64,000 nt of DNA from Viridibacillus soli (GCF_016612995.1 NZ_JAEOAH010000004.1:1-64000); one strand, 5' to 3'; numbered from the stretch's first letter, positions 17,798 to 28,193 are shown. Numbers and translations: made by a program. Notes: a model not told the origin generated them from the sequence alone.

Positions 17798-17954
17798 AAA
17801 AAAGAGGCTATGGATGCCTCTTTGGTTAGAAGATATGGATCTTCTTCATCTAGGGGATGTTTCTCACCATATATAATGGAGAGGGATTAAGTTAAGCTAC
17901 AATTAGTATTATACCAAGTGTTTACATGGTGTCAATAGTGAAAAAAGGAAAAAT

Positions 17955-17983
17955 AAAAAAGACAGCCGTGTGACTGTCTCTTT
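17955..17983 (-). terminator. Terminator of the DUF2626 gene
   Basis: GACAG (17961-17965) pairs with CTGTC (17974-17978); on the minus strand the stem is followed by a T run. Confidence 0.65.
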
Positions 17984-17991
17984 TATTACTA

Positions 17992-18234
17992 TTAATGTCC
18001 AGCGCCTGCAACATGAATGAATGTAGTATAGTACGTGAAACCAGCGAAGAATACTGTTAAGTAAGCACCGAAAATGTACATATACATACGTTCTGTAAGG
18101 TTTAAGAATCCTAATAGAAGGAAAAACCCTGTGTTAGCTAAGAATAATAGTGAAGCTTCTGTCATACCACCTAAATAAAACATAACTGCGAAAATCCCTG
18201 TCCAGAAGCCCATTACTTTATACATATTATCCAT
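17992..18234 (-). CDS. yqgY: DUF2626 membrane protein (YqgY-like)
   Basis: The product is 80 aa from ATG 18234, preceded by AAAGGAGGGAATC; the frame is open further upstream. It begins MDNMYKVMGFWTGIFAVMF and has two to three hydrophobic helices with the conserved DUF2626 ending (TYYTTFIHVAGAGH). Position between yqgX and comG matches B. subtilis yqgY. It is monocistronic with its own terminator. The function is unknown. Confidence 0.88.
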   Translation of the reverse strand: MDNMYKVMGFWTGIFAVMFYLGGMTEASLLFLANTGFFLLLGFLNLTERMYMYIFGAYLTVFFAGFTYYTTFIHVAGAGH

Positions 18235-18348
18235 GTATGATTCCCTCCTTTTGCGACGACACAATAATCTCTTATCCATTATAAATGATTTGAAACCAAC
18301 ATGTAAACCGCAACTTCGCCTAACTTTGTGACAAAGCAGTGTAGAAAA

Positions 18349-19044
18349 TTAAATATCTATATGATAAGTGCAGTTTTTACAACTTTTGACCATACTATCC
18401 ACTTGTACAAAATCTTTTACATTAAATAAATACTCAAATTGACCTTTTAAGAAAGACTCATGTAAATCACAAACGACTGATGCGTGTTTTTCGATTTGGC
18501 TATGGTAAGGGCAGTTGTATACTGCAAAATCAATCGTTTTCCCTTCTGGTTTATCGTGAATTACCGGAACGTAGCCGATTAATGCAGCAGCTTCCGTAAT
18601 GATCTCTATACGCTCATCAAATGAAATTTGATTTTTATCCTTCTTTCGAGTTGATAGTATTGTTTGGATTTGCTCGACACCTTTTTTGTAACAAATCGTT
18701 TGACCAACTACTGCAGCATCGTCACCTAGCTCTACAATAATTTCTAATACCCATTGTAACATCTCCTCATAATTGCGTTGAGGGAAGGAAAGGGATAGTC
18801 CGTTTGAAATCGCTTTGTATATTCTACCTGGACGCCCGCCTTTGCCAGTTTTTTCATATTCAGATGTAATTACTTCAATCTCGGTTAATTTAGTCAAATG
18901 TAGGCGAGCTACGTTTGGATGAATGGAGAAATGGTCGGCAATATTTTGAACTGAGAAAGATTCTTTTTCTTGTAACATATATTGATAAATAGAGAATCTA
19001 GTTTCATCTGCCAATGTACTTGTAATTTTTAATGGATGCAACAT
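18349..19044 (-). CDS. ArsR/SufR-like winged-helix regulator with C-terminal Cys cluster
   Basis: The product is 231 aa. The N-terminal 75 residues form a winged helix (ITSTLADETRFSIYQYML, then VARLHLTKLTEIEVI and wing KGGRPGRIY). The C-terminal domain carries YNCPYH (about residue 175), VVCDLH (about 190) and a terminal SCKNCTYH. This spacing of Cys/His recalls the Fe-S ligands of SufR-type repressors, so iron-sulfur or metal sensing is an inference. GGAGGTGGAG precedes the ATG. It is divergent from comGA, which it may or may not regulate. Confidence 0.82.
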   Translation of the reverse strand: MLHPLKITSTLADETRFSIYQYMLQEKESFSVQNIADHFSIHPNVARLHLTKLTEIEVITSEYEKTGKGGRPGRIYKAISNGLSLSFPQRNYEEMLQWVLEIIVELGDDAAVVGQTICYKKGVEQIQTILSTRKKDKNQISFDERIEIITEAAALIGYVPVIHDKPEGKTIDFAVYNCPYHSQIEKHASVVCDLHESFLKGQFEYLFNVKDFVQVDSMVKSCKNCTYHIDI

Positions 19045-19349
19045 GAAAGTGCTCCACCTCCTATATAGTTATCTTTATTATAAATCAATAATTCATATGT
19101 ACCAGTCTAAAATCTGATAAATTTAAAATAATTAAGTAGAATAATGTAAAATAGTTAAAGATTACTAGGTTTAAGTTGGATAAAACTGCTTTTTACGTAG
19201 CTAAAAAGCCTTGAAATTCGACTTTGGCCTTTTTTAAGAATGTAAAATATTACTTTGATGATTTGTATATATTTTCTTTCTTTTCCAATGTATAATTTTG
19301 CTAACGGATAAGGAGCGGTCGTTATTCGTCGTGGTAGAAAGGAGGATAT
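19045..19349. other. Divergent promoter region between regulator and comGA
   Basis: This 305-bp AT-rich gap should hold the promoters for the minus-strand regulator and the comG operon. ComK sites (paired AAAA-N5-TTTT boxes) are expected here by homology, but in such AT-rich DNA I could not single out a convincing pair. No other element is seen. Confidence 0.5.
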
Positions 19350-20381
19350 ATGTCATTTACTGAGACGGTTGTGGAGCAGAAAAGTGTGCATTTATTGTTA
19401 AAGGCAATACATTTTGGTGCATCCGACTTACATTTAATGCCGAATAAAAATGATTATCTACTATACTTTCGAAAATATGGTCAGCTCGTATCTGCTGGTC
19501 AACTTCCCCTGGAATTAGGCGATCGTATGATTTCCTACTTTAAATTTCTCTCCTCTTTAGATATTAGTGATAAACGTAGACCTCAAAGCGGTTCATTTCA
19601 ACAAGTTTTAAATGAACAGTCGATTGCGTTTCGTGTATCAACCCTACCTTCCGTTTTCATAAGGGAAAGCTTAGTCATTCGTATTATGTTACAGGATCAT
19701 GCTATTCCACTTTCTTCCCTAAGTTTTTTTAAAGAATCAGCAAACCATTTATTGAAATTAGTGAAAAAAAGACAAGGGATTTTATTTTTCACTGGGCCGA
19801 CCGGATGTGGCAAATCCACATCATTATACTCGCTTATCCATTATTGCTCCAATGAACTAAAAAAGCACGTCATATCCCTAGAAGACCCAGTGGAAAATAA
19901 TCAATCGAATTTACTGCAAATTCAGGTAAATGAGAGGGCAGGTGTCACATACGCTAGCGGATTGAAAGCAATTTTAAGACATTCTCCTGACATAATTATG
20001 ATTGGTGAAATTCGTGATCAGGAAACCGCTAAAATTGCCATTGAAGCTGCATTAACAGGGCATCTCGTTTTAACAACAATCCACTCAAGGGATACATTTG
20101 GATGTTTATTCCGTTTATTAGATTTGGGCGTTTCTTTAGAAGAGCTAAGGCAAACAGTAATCGGAGTTGTGGCGCAACGGTTAGTAAAAAAAGCAATCGC
20201 CCAAGATGAAGAAAAATTCGCGGCCATTTATGAAATATTAGCCGATGGTAATTTAGCAAAAGCTGTTGAACATGTAAAGTCCGGACAAAATTTCACACTA
20301 CCATTTGAACTTTCTTTAGAAGGGCAAATGAAAGAAGGGGTGAGGCTGGGTGCAATTACAGCTCAAGTTTCAACGGTTTAG
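19350..20381 (+). CDS. comGA: Competence pseudopilus ATPase ComGA
   Basis: The product is a 343-aa GspE/PilB-type ATPase driving assembly of the DNA-uptake pseudopilus on the inner membrane face. An N-terminal N2-like domain (FGASDLHLMP) precedes Walker A GPTGCGKST (about residue 152), the Asp box SLEDPVE, Walker B IIMIGEIRDQETA and the His box ALTGHLVLTTIH. AGGAGG precedes the ATG. It is the first gene of the seven-gene comG operon and overlaps comGB by 32 nt. Confidence 0.96.
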   Translation: MSFTETVVEQKSVHLLLKAIHFGASDLHLMPNKNDYLLYFRKYGQLVSAGQLPLELGDRMISYFKFLSSLDISDKRRPQSGSFQQVLNEQSIAFRVSTLPSVFIRESLVIRIMLQDHAIPLSSLSFFKESANHLLKLVKKRQGILFFTGPTGCGKSTSLYSLIHYCSNELKKHVISLEDPVENNQSNLLQIQVNERAGVTYASGLKAILRHSPDIIMIGEIRDQETAKIAIEAALTGHLVLTTIHSRDTFGCLFRLLDLGVSLEELRQTVIGVVAQRLVKKAIAQDEEKFAAIYEILADGNLAKAVEHVKSGQNFTLPFELSLEGQMKEGVRLGAITAQVSTV

Positions 20382-21420
20382 TAAAAAAAAGAAGCAAATC
20401 CTACCTAAGATTAAGGAGCAAGCCTCCTTTTTGAAAAAGATGAGTGTGTTATTAGAAGAAGGCTATACATTTCGAAACGCCTTATCGATGTTATTACCAC
20501 ATCATGTTGAAGAAGTATCGGAAGTGGAATCATTAATAGAGGAAAAGTTCCGGAGTGGCTCTAATATGAGTGAAATCCTCCAATTGCTTGGCTTTCAAAA
20601 AAACTATTTAATGACCGTGCATGTGGCAGAACAGCAAGGACGTGTTGTACGAGCACTTGATACCATTGCAAGGCAAATGAAGACGAAAGAAGAAACGCAA
20701 AAAAGACTGCAAAAGTTAATGGCATATCCTGCAATTTTGTTTGTCTTTTTAGTCATGCTCTTTTTCGCTTTTCGAACATACTTTTTGCCGAATATGTCGT
20801 CTATGATGCTTTCAAGAGAAGGTGATGTTAATATGTCAAAGCTTACCTTATCATCATTTTTCTTGCACATCCCAGACGTCTTAATTATCGCTGCGTGTGT
20901 AAGTATCCTCTTTGCTTTTTTTACTTGGAAAACGATTAGTAAAAAAGAAGTAGATTACCAAATGATCGTGTATTTGAAAATACCTATACTTTGCAGATGG
21001 TTTCGTCTCCAATTGACACGGCAGTTTGCGTATGAATTAGGAGGGCTTTTAGAAAGTGGCCTATCAATGCAAGACAGTTTAAGTATTTTAAAGCAACAGG
21101 ATCTCCAACCGTTCATGGCGGAAATAGCAGGTAAAATTCGTGGGCGGGTTATTTTTGGTGAATCACTATCGACAGCAGTCAACCAGATGAAGATTTTTCA
21201 AAAGGGCTTTAATGTGTATATTGTGCACGGCGAAGAGGGTGGAAACCTTGGTAGAGAGCTCCAAATCTATAGTGATTTTCTGACTGATAGGACCGAAACG
21301 AACATGACTAAATTGCTAGCAATTGTTCAACCGTTACTTTTTTGTATTATTGCGCTTTGTATTTTAGGCGCTTATTTGGCAATTTTATTACCGATGTACG
21401 AAATGATGGAAATGGTGTAA
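20350..21420 (+). CDS. comGB: Competence pseudopilus membrane protein ComGB
   Basis: The product is a 356-aa GspF/PilC-family platform protein. Two T2SSF repeats are seen, each with a conserved cytosolic half (FLKKMSVLLEEGYTFRNAL near residue 25 and FAYELGGLLESGLSMQDSL near 225). Three membrane helices lie at about 130, 180 and the C-terminus. It starts at GTG 20350 inside comGA. It anchors the ATPase and pseudopilin assembly. Confidence 0.95.
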   Translation: MQLQLKFQRFSKKKKQILPKIKEQASFLKKMSVLLEEGYTFRNALSMLLPHHVEEVSEVESLIEEKFRSGSNMSEILQLLGFQKNYLMTVHVAEQQGRVVRALDTIARQMKTKEETQKRLQKLMAYPAILFVFLVMLFFAFRTYFLPNMSSMMLSREGDVNMSKLTLSSFFLHIPDVLIIAACVSILFAFFTWKTISKKEVDYQMIVYLKIPILCRWFRLQLTRQFAYELGGLLESGLSMQDSLSILKQQDLQPFMAEIAGKIRGRVIFGESLSTAVNQMKIFQKGFNVYIVHGEEGGNLGRELQIYSDFLTDRTETNMTKLLAIVQPLLFCIIALCILGAYLAILLPMYEMMEMV

Positions 21421-21435
21421 GAAGGGAGAAGCAAA

Positions 21436-21747
21436 ATGCATTTATTAAAACAAGAGAAGGCCTTCACTTTGATCGAAATGCTAATCGTCTTATTTATCAT
21501 CACTGTGCTGATTTTAATTGCGATACCGAATGTCACAAAGCATTTTAGCACGGTGGATGATAAGGGGTGTAAAGCATATGTCAGTATGGTGCAGGGACAA
21601 GTTGAAGCTTATCGCATTGACGAAAAAAGTTATCCTGCAACAATTGATGTGTTGAGGGATGCAAAATATTTAAAGAAAGATGATAATGCATGTTCTGGGA
21701 AGAAGATTCAAATTATTGATGGGGCTGTTTCTATAATAGATGAATAA
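21436..21747 (+). CDS. comGC: Major pseudopilin ComGC
   Basis: The product is 103 aa. It has a type IV prepilin leader, EKAFTLIEMLIVLFIITVLI, with cleavage expected before Phe and the conserved Glu at +5 of the mature protein. Two Cys residues (in KGCKAY and NACSGK) can form the known intramolecular disulfide. It is the main subunit of the competence pseudopilus. It overlaps comGD by 8 nt. Confidence 0.96.
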   Translation: MHLLKQEKAFTLIEMLIVLFIITVLILIAIPNVTKHFSTVDDKGCKAYVSMVQGQVEAYRIDEKSYPATIDVLRDAKYLKKDDNACSGKKIQIIDGAVSIIDE

Positions 21748-22222
21748 CAAAGAGGCCGGTTTTACGTTCGTCGAATTATTAATTGTACTCGCTATAACGA
21801 TTGTCGTTTGTTCACTTAGTATTGCTGTAGGCAAAGCAAAGCTTGATGAAAGAATGATCAATCAGTTTCTTTATCAATTGATGCTTGATATTGAACATAC
21901 TCAAAGTGAATCGATAGGAAACGAAGTTTATTCGTATCTGGAGTTTTTTGACGAAGGAAAGAAATATAGGGCATATACGATGGTAGGTATGGGTGGTGTG
22001 GCGAGTCAAAATAATAGTGCAATTCCTAATTTGCGGCATTATTATTTTACACGTGAACTACCAGAGGGTGTCGAATTGAGTTATTCAAGTACATTACAAT
22101 TGATCAAAATTAATAATAAAGGTGTTTTTTCAAGTTTCGGTACATTGGCTTTTGCGACACCAACTGGAAAAAAGTCGCTCATTATAAATATTGTTAAAGG
22201 GAGGATGAAAATTGTGGAATGA
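21740..22222 (+). CDS. comGD: Minor pseudopilin ComGD
   Basis: The product is 160 aa. The prepilin leader EAGFTFVELLIVLAITIVV has the conserved cleavage site and Glu5. The globular part continues from about residue 30. It overlaps comGC by 8 nt and comGE by 11 nt, so the cluster is tightly coupled. Identity beyond 'minor pseudopilin' rests on gene order. Confidence 0.9.
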   Translation: MNNKEAGFTFVELLIVLAITIVVCSLSIAVGKAKLDERMINQFLYQLMLDIEHTQSESIGNEVYSYLEFFDEGKKYRAYTMVGMGGVASQNNSAIPNLRHYYFTRELPEGVELSYSSTLQLIKINNKGVFSSFGTLAFATPTGKKSLIINIVKGRMKIVE

Positions 22223-22514
22223 AAAAGGCAATTCATTACCCGAAACATTACTTACTTTAGTTATTGTGATTACAGTATTCGGCACGCTACTACCAGCTTT
22301 GCAAATGTTAAAGGGTACGTTGAGCGAAAAGAAAACATCGATGTATGCAGCAGAAACGGCATACCAAGCTGCCGTGCGGGTCGTAAATGACGAACAGTTT
22401 CAAGGAAGCCGAACGATTGAAAATAGGACGTATAAGTGGTACTTCACAAACAATGAAGTGTGTGTATTTTATGAGAATTTAAAAGGACAACAGCAAAAAT
22501 GTATTCGGCCGTAA
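22212..22514 (+). CDS. comGE: Minor pseudopilin ComGE
   Basis: The product is 100 aa starting at TTG 22212 after AGGGAGG (22198-22204). The leader GNSLPETLLTLVIVITVFG keeps the prepilin pattern, with Glu5 after a Leu-Pro site. Two Cys lie near the C-terminus. It overlaps comGD and comGF. The call relies on the leader and gene order. Confidence 0.85.
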   Translation: MWNEKGNSLPETLLTLVIVITVFGTLLPALQMLKGTLSEKKTSMYAAETAYQAAVRVVNDEQFQGSRTIENRTYKWYFTNNEVCVFYENLKGQQQKCIRP

Positions 22515-22957
22515 AACATCTAAGAGAAAATCGCTCAGGTTATACGTTAGTAGATGCACTTCTTCAGCTAATGGTTCTATTGTTATTTTCGCAGTTATTT
22601 GTACTCTTCTATCCATGGTATGAAGATACAAACCGTTCATTTTACCAGAGGCAAGAACTTGAGTGGGAACTGTTTACGTATGACTTACAAACGTATTTGG
22701 TAGATGTTGAATCTGTTGAAATAGGGTTGAGTGTTAGTTTACACATCGTCAAGGATGATCGATATCTTAGCATTAGAAATTCGAATGCGGTAGTACGGAT
22801 GCAAAAAGAAATGCAAGGGAATGAGGCGATGCTTATGAATGTTTATGAAATTCAGTTTTATTTTAGCGATGATCGTACTACGTTAACGACAAAAGTGTTG
22901 TTTAAAGATGGCTTACGAAAGGAGAAAGATTTTGTCATTACGTATGTTGAAGGGTGA
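22499..22957 (+). CDS. comGF: Minor pseudopilin ComGF
   Basis: The product is 152 aa with an N-terminal prepilin-like segment (SGYTLVDALLQLMVLLLFSQ; Asp instead of Glu at +5) and the ComGF-type body with YQRQELEWELFTYDLQTYL. It starts inside comGE and ends inside comGG. The Asp at +5 is known to vary in minor pseudopilins. Confidence 0.88.
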   Translation: MYSAVKHLRENRSGYTLVDALLQLMVLLLFSQLFVLFYPWYEDTNRSFYQRQELEWELFTYDLQTYLVDVESVEIGLSVSLHIVKDDRYLSIRNSNAVVRMQKEMQGNEAMLMNVYEIQFYFSDDRTTLTTKVLFKDGLRKEKDFVITYVEG

Positions 22958-23129
22958 AAAAGGTATGCTCCTTCCAGTAGCGATGATCCTATTGTTTTTT
23001 TGCTCGAGTTACCTTTTGGGAACCGTCATGTCGTATGAATCTCATTTTCGAACTTATAATTCATTGGAATCAGCGTATGTTCGTGCTACTATAAATAAAA
23101 TACAAGAAATTGAAAATAGCACAGAGTAA
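22932..23129 (+). CDS. comGG: Competence protein ComGG (short)
   Basis: The TTG at 22932 follows AAAGGAGAAAG and gives 65 aa; an upstream ATG at 22908 lacks a ribosome site. The product has one hydrophobic segment (MLLPVAMILLFFCSSYLLG) without a classical prepilin cleavage site, as is usual for ComGG, and a short C-terminus. It is about half the B. subtilis length, so the C-terminal domain is reduced. It is the last gene of the operon. Confidence 0.75.
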   Translation: MSLRMLKGEKGMLLPVAMILLFFCSSYLLGTVMSYESHFRTYNSLESAYVRATINKIQEIENSTE

Positions 23130-23157
23130 CAGTCGTCGTTGATGAGAAGGTGAAAAG

Positions 23158-23670
23158 ATGAGAAAAGTATATTTAGTAGGATTTATGGGTAGTGGTAAAA
23201 GTGCGATTGGTAAGCGTTTAAGCTATTATCTGAAAATGCCTTACTATGATATGGACCAAGAAATTGTCAGAAGAGAGAAAATGACGATTCCTGAAATATT
23301 TGAAAAGTATGGAGAAGAGCGCTTTCGTCAAATTGAGACGGATTTTTTACGCAATTTCCGAGATGAATTTTGCATCATTTCCACGGGTGGTGGTGTTGCA
23401 ATGAATCCCCAAAATCGTAAAATAATGCGTAAAACAGGGCTAGTCCTCTTTTTAGATGCGACTTTTCCGGATATTTGGAAGAGAATCCATAAAGACAAAA
23501 ATCGTCCAATCGTGCAACGTTCTACAAAACAAGAATTAGAGGATTTATTTTATCAACGTCGAAAATATTATCGAGAGGCAACACATATTACAATTCGTAC
23601 AGAAGGCCGTTCTTTAAAACAAATTGTAGAATATGCAGCTTTTCAAATAAAAAGACTCAAAGGCGAATGA
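23158..23670 (+). CDS. aroK: Shikimate kinase
   Basis: The product is 170 aa and phosphorylates shikimate using ATP in aromatic amino acid synthesis. Walker A is GFMGSGKSAIGKRL (residues 8-21), the shikimate-binding DMD motif is YDMDQEI (about 34), and GEERFRQIE and STGGGVAM (about 78) are further substrate motifs; the lid is NRPIVQR. GAAGG precedes the ATG. It follows comGG directly, as in related Bacilli. Confidence 0.95.
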   Translation: MRKVYLVGFMGSGKSAIGKRLSYYLKMPYYDMDQEIVRREKMTIPEIFEKYGEERFRQIETDFLRNFRDEFCIISTGGGVAMNPQNRKIMRKTGLVLFLDATFPDIWKRIHKDKNRPIVQRSTKQELEDLFYQRRKYYREATHITIRTEGRSLKQIVEYAAFQIKRLKGE

Positions 23671-23821
23671 AAATAAACATAACACTCTATAACGTTCGTT
23701 TATAAACTATTTTACAAAAAATATTGCACGCAACACCTATTCAATGTTAGGATATAGACGAGACGTGTTGTTATAGAACATTGACATGGAAATAGTGCCA
23801 AGATTCAATCTTGGGCGGATG

Positions 23822-24028
23822 ATTGTACGGGGAGAGAACGTCTTGAGACGTCGCCGAAGGAGCAAATAACAATTGTTATGAATCTCTCAGGCAAAAAGAC
23901 TCGTGCGGGACGCAACTCTGGAGAGAGCTGTATGGATTACAGCCACCAAAGAGGACAGCCGTTTAGGTTAAACTTTCAGGTGCATGGACAGAGATTCCTT
24001 TTAAAGGGATTTCTCTGTCCATTTTTTT
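23822..24028 (+). ncRNA. Tandem glycine riboswitch with terminator
   Basis: Two glycine aptamers lie in series. The first has GGGGAGAGAAC (about 23829), CGCCGAAGGAGCAAAT and AATCTCTCAGGCAAAAAGAC. The second has GGGACGCAACTCTGGAGAGAG, split here as ACTCTGGAGAG (about 23920), then CACCAAAGAGGACAGCC and CTTTCAGGTGCATGGACAGA. A terminator follows: GGACAGAGA (23986-23994) with TCTCTGTCC (24012-24020) and seven T. The end of aptamer 2 overlaps the terminator stem, fitting an ON switch: glycine binding prevents termination and turns on gcvT-PA-PB. Confidence 0.95.
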
Positions 24029-24057
24029 ATGTCCTAAACAAATGAGGAGGAAAATTA

Positions 24058-25161
24058 ATGACTAACGAATTAAAAAGAACACCTTTATTCGAAGAGTATT
24101 CGAAGTATGGTGGAAAAACAATTGATTTTGGTGGTTGGGAATTACCTGTTCAATTTTCTTCTATTAAAGCGGAGCATGAAGCGGTCCGCACAAAAGCAGG
24201 ACTATTTGATGTATCCCATATGGGTGAAATCTTCGTTGAAGGTTCAGAAAGTTTGGCGTATTTGCAAAAACTAGTCACTAATGACGTATCGAAAATTGCC
24301 ATCAACCAAACTCAATATACTGCAATGTGCTATGAAAATGGCGGCGTTGTAGATGACTTGCTCATTTATAAACTGGCAGAAGAACGATATTTATTAATCG
24401 TCAATGCATCAAATATTGAAAAAGATTATGAATGGATGCTGCAGCTTGTTTCAGGAGATGTGAAAGTAACAAACGCGTCTAATGAGTTCGGTCAATTAGC
24501 GTTACAAGGACCACTTGCTGAAAAAGTATTACAAACGTTAACAGAAGTACAATTACATAACATTAAGCCATTCCGTTTAGAACAAAATGTAATGATTGCG
24601 GGATATGACACGCTTATTTCACGCACTGGTTACACAGGTGAAGACGGCTTTGAAATTTACGCAGCACCTGAAGCAATTATTGCTTTATGGGGCAAAATTT
24701 TAACAGCTGGGGAAGCTGAAGGCGTTTTACCATGTGGTTTAGGATCACGTGACACATTACGCTTCGAATCTTGCTTACCACTTTACGGCCAAGAATTATC
24801 AAAAGATATTTCACCACTAGAAGCTGGTATTAACTTCGTTGTGAAATTAAACAAAGAAGAAGATTTCGTTGGCAAATCGGTATTACAAGATCAAAAAGAA
24901 AATGGTGTACCACGTAAGAGCATAGGTATCGAAATGATTGATAAAGGTATTCCACGTCACGGATATCCTATATTTAAAGGTGATACACAAATCGGTGAAG
25001 TAACAACTGGTACTCAATTACCACTTGCTAAACGTAATGTTGGTCTTGTATTAATTGATCGTGAATTCGCGGAGCTTGATCAAGAGTTGGAAATTGAAAT
25101 TCGTAACCGCCGTTTAAAAGTAGTTACTACTGCAACACCATTTTATAAACGCCAAAAATAA
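24058..25161 (+). CDS. gcvT: Glycine cleavage system aminomethyltransferase GcvT
   Basis: The product is the 367-aa T protein. It releases ammonia from the aminomethyl-lipoyl H protein and transfers the methylene group to tetrahydrofolate. It begins [20 protein letters not shown], and shows the folate-site segments [11 protein letters not shown] (about 55) and [14 protein letters not shown] (about 190) with the catalytic Asp in NDVSK. GAGGAGG precedes the ATG. It is the first gene of the riboswitch-controlled operon. Confidence 0.97.
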   Translation: MTNELKRTPLFEEYSKYGGKTIDFGGWELPVQFSSIKAEHEAVRTKAGLFDVSHMGEIFVEGSESLAYLQKLVTNDVSKIAINQTQYTAMCYENGGVVDDLLIYKLAEERYLLIVNASNIEKDYEWMLQLVSGDVKVTNASNEFGQLALQGPLAEKVLQTLTEVQLHNIKPFRLEQNVMIAGYDTLISRTGYTGEDGFEIYAAPEAIIALWGKILTAGEAEGVLPCGLGSRDTLRFESCLPLYGQELSKDISPLEAGINFVVKLNKEEDFVGKSVLQDQKENGVPRKSIGIEMIDKGIPRHGYPIFKGDTQIGEVTTGTQLPLAKRNVGLVLIDREFAELDQELEIEIRNRRLKVVTTATPFYKRQK

Positions 25162-25188
25162 TCTTTTATGAAGAGAGGGTTTTTTCGA

Positions 25189-26535
25189 ATGAAGCATCGG
25201 TACTTACCTATGACTGAGCAAGATCAAAAAGAAATGCTAAACGTAATTGGCGTTTCTACTGTTGATGAATTATTCTCAGACATCCCAGAAAAAGTTCGTT
25301 TTAAAGGAAATTACAACATTAAACCTGCAAAATCAGAATCAGCATTGTTAAAAGAGTTAGCACAACTTTCTAAAGAAAATGCCAATAGCGATGATTATGC
25401 ATCATTTTTAGGTGCTGGAGTTTATGATCACTATAAACCTGTTATCGTCGATCATGTTATTTCACGTTCAGAATTCTATACAGCTTATACACCTTACCAA
25501 CCTGAAATTTCACAAGGTGAATTACAAGCCATTTTCGAATTCCAAACAATGATTGCGGAGTTAACTGGCATGGATTTAGCGAACTCATCTATGTATGATG
25601 GTGGTACAGCTCTTGCTGAAGCGGGTATGCTTGCAGCGGCACATACGCGTCGCAAAAAGCTATTAGTTTCTGGTGCGGTTCACCCAATCTCTCATGATGT
25701 AGTTAAGACATATGCAGCTGGTCAATCGATTGAAGTTGTAAATGTTCCTCTAAAAGATGGTGTAACAGACCTTGCTGCGTTACAAGAATTAATCGATGCA
25801 GATACAGCTGCTGTATTGGTTCAATATCCTAACTTCTATGGTCAAGTAGAAAATGTGCAAGCAATTGCAGATGTTATTCACGAAGCAAAAGGATTATGCG
25901 TTGTATCTTCTAACCCATTAGCACTTGGTATTTTAACGCCTCCAGGTAAAATGGGCGCTGATATTACTGTTGGGGATGCACAACCATTTGGTATTCCAGA
26001 AAGCTTTGGCGGACCACACTGTGGCTATTTCGCTGTAACAAAAAAATTGATGCGTAAAGTGCCAGGTCGTTTAATTGGTGAAACAATTGATGATGAAGGT
26101 CGTCGTGGTTATGTCTTAACATTACAAGCACGTGAGCAGCATATTCGTCGTGAAAAAGCGACTTCTAATATTTGTTCAAACCAAGCGTTAAACGCTCTTG
26201 CAGCTGCAGTTGCTATGACAGCTCTTGGTAAAAAAGGTGTACAAGAAATGGCTACTCAAAATATTCTAAAAACGCATTATGCAAAAGAAGCTTTCGAAAA
26301 AGCAGGCTTCACTGTCGTTTTCAAAGGCGCACATTTCAACGAAATCGTTGTGAAATGCAATACATCTGTTTCTACTATTAATAAAGGACTTTTTGAAAAA
26401 GGTATCATTGGTGGCTTTGACTTAGGTAAAGTAGATGCAGCTCTTGAAAACCACGCATTAATCGCTGTAACAGAACAACGTACAAAAGAAGAAATCGATG
26501 CACTTGTGCAAGAAATGGGGGCTCTCCATGCATAA
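25189..26535 (+). CDS. gcvPA: Glycine dehydrogenase (decarboxylating) subunit 1
   Basis: The ATG at 25189 follows AAGAGAGGG with 9-nt spacing, giving 448 aa, the same as the B. subtilis protein; an upstream ATG at 25168 lacks a site. This is the N-terminal half of the split P protein, which with GcvPB decarboxylates glycine using PLP held in subunit 2. Conserved stretches include [21 protein letters not shown] and [12 protein letters not shown]. It overlaps gcvPB by 8 nt. Confidence 0.97.
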   Translation: MKHRYLPMTEQDQKEMLNVIGVSTVDELFSDIPEKVRFKGNYNIKPAKSESALLKELAQLSKENANSDDYASFLGAGVYDHYKPVIVDHVISRSEFYTAYTPYQPEISQGELQAIFEFQTMIAELTGMDLANSSMYDGGTALAEAGMLAAAHTRRKKLLVSGAVHPISHDVVKTYAAGQSIEVVNVPLKDGVTDLAALQELIDADTAAVLVQYPNFYGQVENVQAIADVIHEAKGLCVVSSNPLALGILTPPGKMGADITVGDAQPFGIPESFGGPHCGYFAVTKKLMRKVPGRLIGETIDDEGRRGYVLTLQAREQHIRREKATSNICSNQALNALAAAVAMTALGKKGVQEMATQNILKTHYAKEAFEKAGFTVVFKGAHFNEIVVKCNTSVSTINKGLFEKGIIGGFDLGKVDAALENHALIAVTEQRTKEEIDALVQEMGALHA

Positions 26536-28000
26536 TGACAATCAACCACTAATTTTTGAACTTTCTACAGAAGGTCGTATTGGCTATAGCTTATCAGAAC
26601 TTGATGTACCAGCAGTAGATTTAGGTGCCATCTTACCGAGCGAATTTATTCGTACAGAAGAAGCGGAACTTCCTGAAGTATCAGAACTTGATATTATGCG
26701 TCACTACACTGCGCTTTCTCGCCGTAACCACGGTGTCGATTCAGGTTTCTATCCACTAGGTTCATGTACGATGAAATATAATCCGAAAATTAATGAAGCA
26801 ATTGCACGTTTTGCAGGGTTCGCTAATATTCATCCATTACAAGACGAAGCTACTGTACAAGGTGCACTTGGCTTAATGTATGATTTACAAGAGCATTTAA
26901 TCGAAATCACTGGTATGGACGAAGTAACGCTTCAACCAGCAGCTGGTGCGCATGGTGAATGGACAGCTTTAATGATGATCCGTGCATTCCATGAAGCAAA
27001 CGGTGATTTCCAACGTACAAAAGTACTTGTTCCAGACTCAGCTCATGGTACGAACCCAGCATCAGCAACTGTTGCCGGTTTTGATACTGTTACTGTAAAA
27101 TCTGATGAAAACGGACTAGTAGACCTAGAAGATTTACGCCGTCTAGTTGGAGATGATACAGCAGCACTTATGCTGACTAACCCAAATACATTAGGTCTAT
27201 TCGAGGAACATATTCTTGATATCGCTGCAATCGTCCACGAAGTTGGAGGTAAAGTATATTACGATGGTGCTAACTTGAATGCGGTAATGTCTAAAGCACG
27301 CCCTGGCGACATGGGCTTTGACTGTGTTCACCTAAACTTACACAAAACATTCACTGGTCCTCACGGTGGTGGTGGTCCTGGTTCAGGTCCAGTCGGCGTT
27401 AAAGCAGACTTGATTCCATTCCTTCCAAAACCAGTTCTGGTGAAAACAGAAGAAGGATATCACTTCGATTACGAGCGTCCACAATCAATCGGTCGTGTGA
27501 AACCATTCTACGGTAACTTTGGTATTAATGTTCGTGCATATGCTTATATCCGTTCAATGGGTCCAGATGGTCTTAAAACAGTAACTGAAAATGCAGTAAT
27601 TAATGCAAACTATATGATGAGAAGATTAGAGCCATACTTTGATCTACCATACAATCGTCATTGTAAGCATGAGTTCGTATTAAGTGGAAGCCGCCAGAAA
27701 AAACTGGGTGCTCGTACACTTGATATGGCAAAACGACTGTTAGACTTTGGCTACCATCCACCAACAACTTACTTCCCATTAAATGTGGAAGAAGGTTTAA
27801 TGATTGAACCAACTGAAACAGAATCAAAAGAGACACTAGACGCTTTCTGTGACGCAATGATTCAAATTGCGAAAGAAGTAGAAGAAACACCAGAAGTAGT
27901 ACAAGAGGCGCCTCATACAACTGTTATTGGCCGTCTTGATGAAACAAGAGCTGCTCGTAACCCAGTATTACGTTACCAAAAGGAAACTGTAGAAGTATAA
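26528..28000 (+). CDS. gcvPB: Glycine dehydrogenase (decarboxylating) subunit 2
   Basis: The ATG at 26528 lies 8 nt inside gcvPA and follows ATGGGGG. The product is 490 aa. It carries the PLP site: the Schiff-base Lys in [20 protein letters not shown] (about residue 270), plus [11 protein letters not shown] and [10 protein letters not shown]. It completes the P protein, which transfers the aminomethyl group to lipoylated GcvH (not in this window). A terminator follows. Confidence 0.97.
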   Translation: MHNDNQPLIFELSTEGRIGYSLSELDVPAVDLGAILPSEFIRTEEAELPEVSELDIMRHYTALSRRNHGVDSGFYPLGSCTMKYNPKINEAIARFAGFANIHPLQDEATVQGALGLMYDLQEHLIEITGMDEVTLQPAAGAHGEWTALMMIRAFHEANGDFQRTKVLVPDSAHGTNPASATVAGFDTVTVKSDENGLVDLEDLRRLVGDDTAALMLTNPNTLGLFEEHILDIAAIVHEVGGKVYYDGANLNAVMSKARPGDMGFDCVHLNLHKTFTGPHGGGGPGSGPVGVKADLIPFLPKPVLVKTEEGYHFDYERPQSIGRVKPFYGNFGINVRAYAYIRSMGPDGLKTVTENAVINANYMMRRLEPYFDLPYNRHCKHEFVLSGSRQKKLGARTLDMAKRLLDFGYHPPTTYFPLNVEEGLMIEPTETESKETLDAFCDAMIQIAKEVEETPEVVQEAPHTTVIGRLDETRAARNPVLRYQKETVEV

Positions 28001-28018
28001 ATACATTTCTATAAAGTG

Positions 28019-28047
28019 AACCTCTAGCAAAACGCTAGAGGTTTTCT
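28019..28047 (+). terminator. Terminator of the gcv operon
   Basis: AACCTCTAGC (28019-28028) pairs with GCTAGAGGTT (28034-28043), followed by TTTTC. Confidence 0.85.
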
Positions 28048-28193
28048 CATGCTATGTAAGAAAAAAGTTGTTAAATGTCGAAAAAAACATGGTAGTTATG
28101 GAAAATAATCGCTTCATCATAGACAGATGTCTTTAAAATTGCTATGCTAACATAAAAATATTATGAATCAACGAGTGAAAAAGGGGAGTTTCC

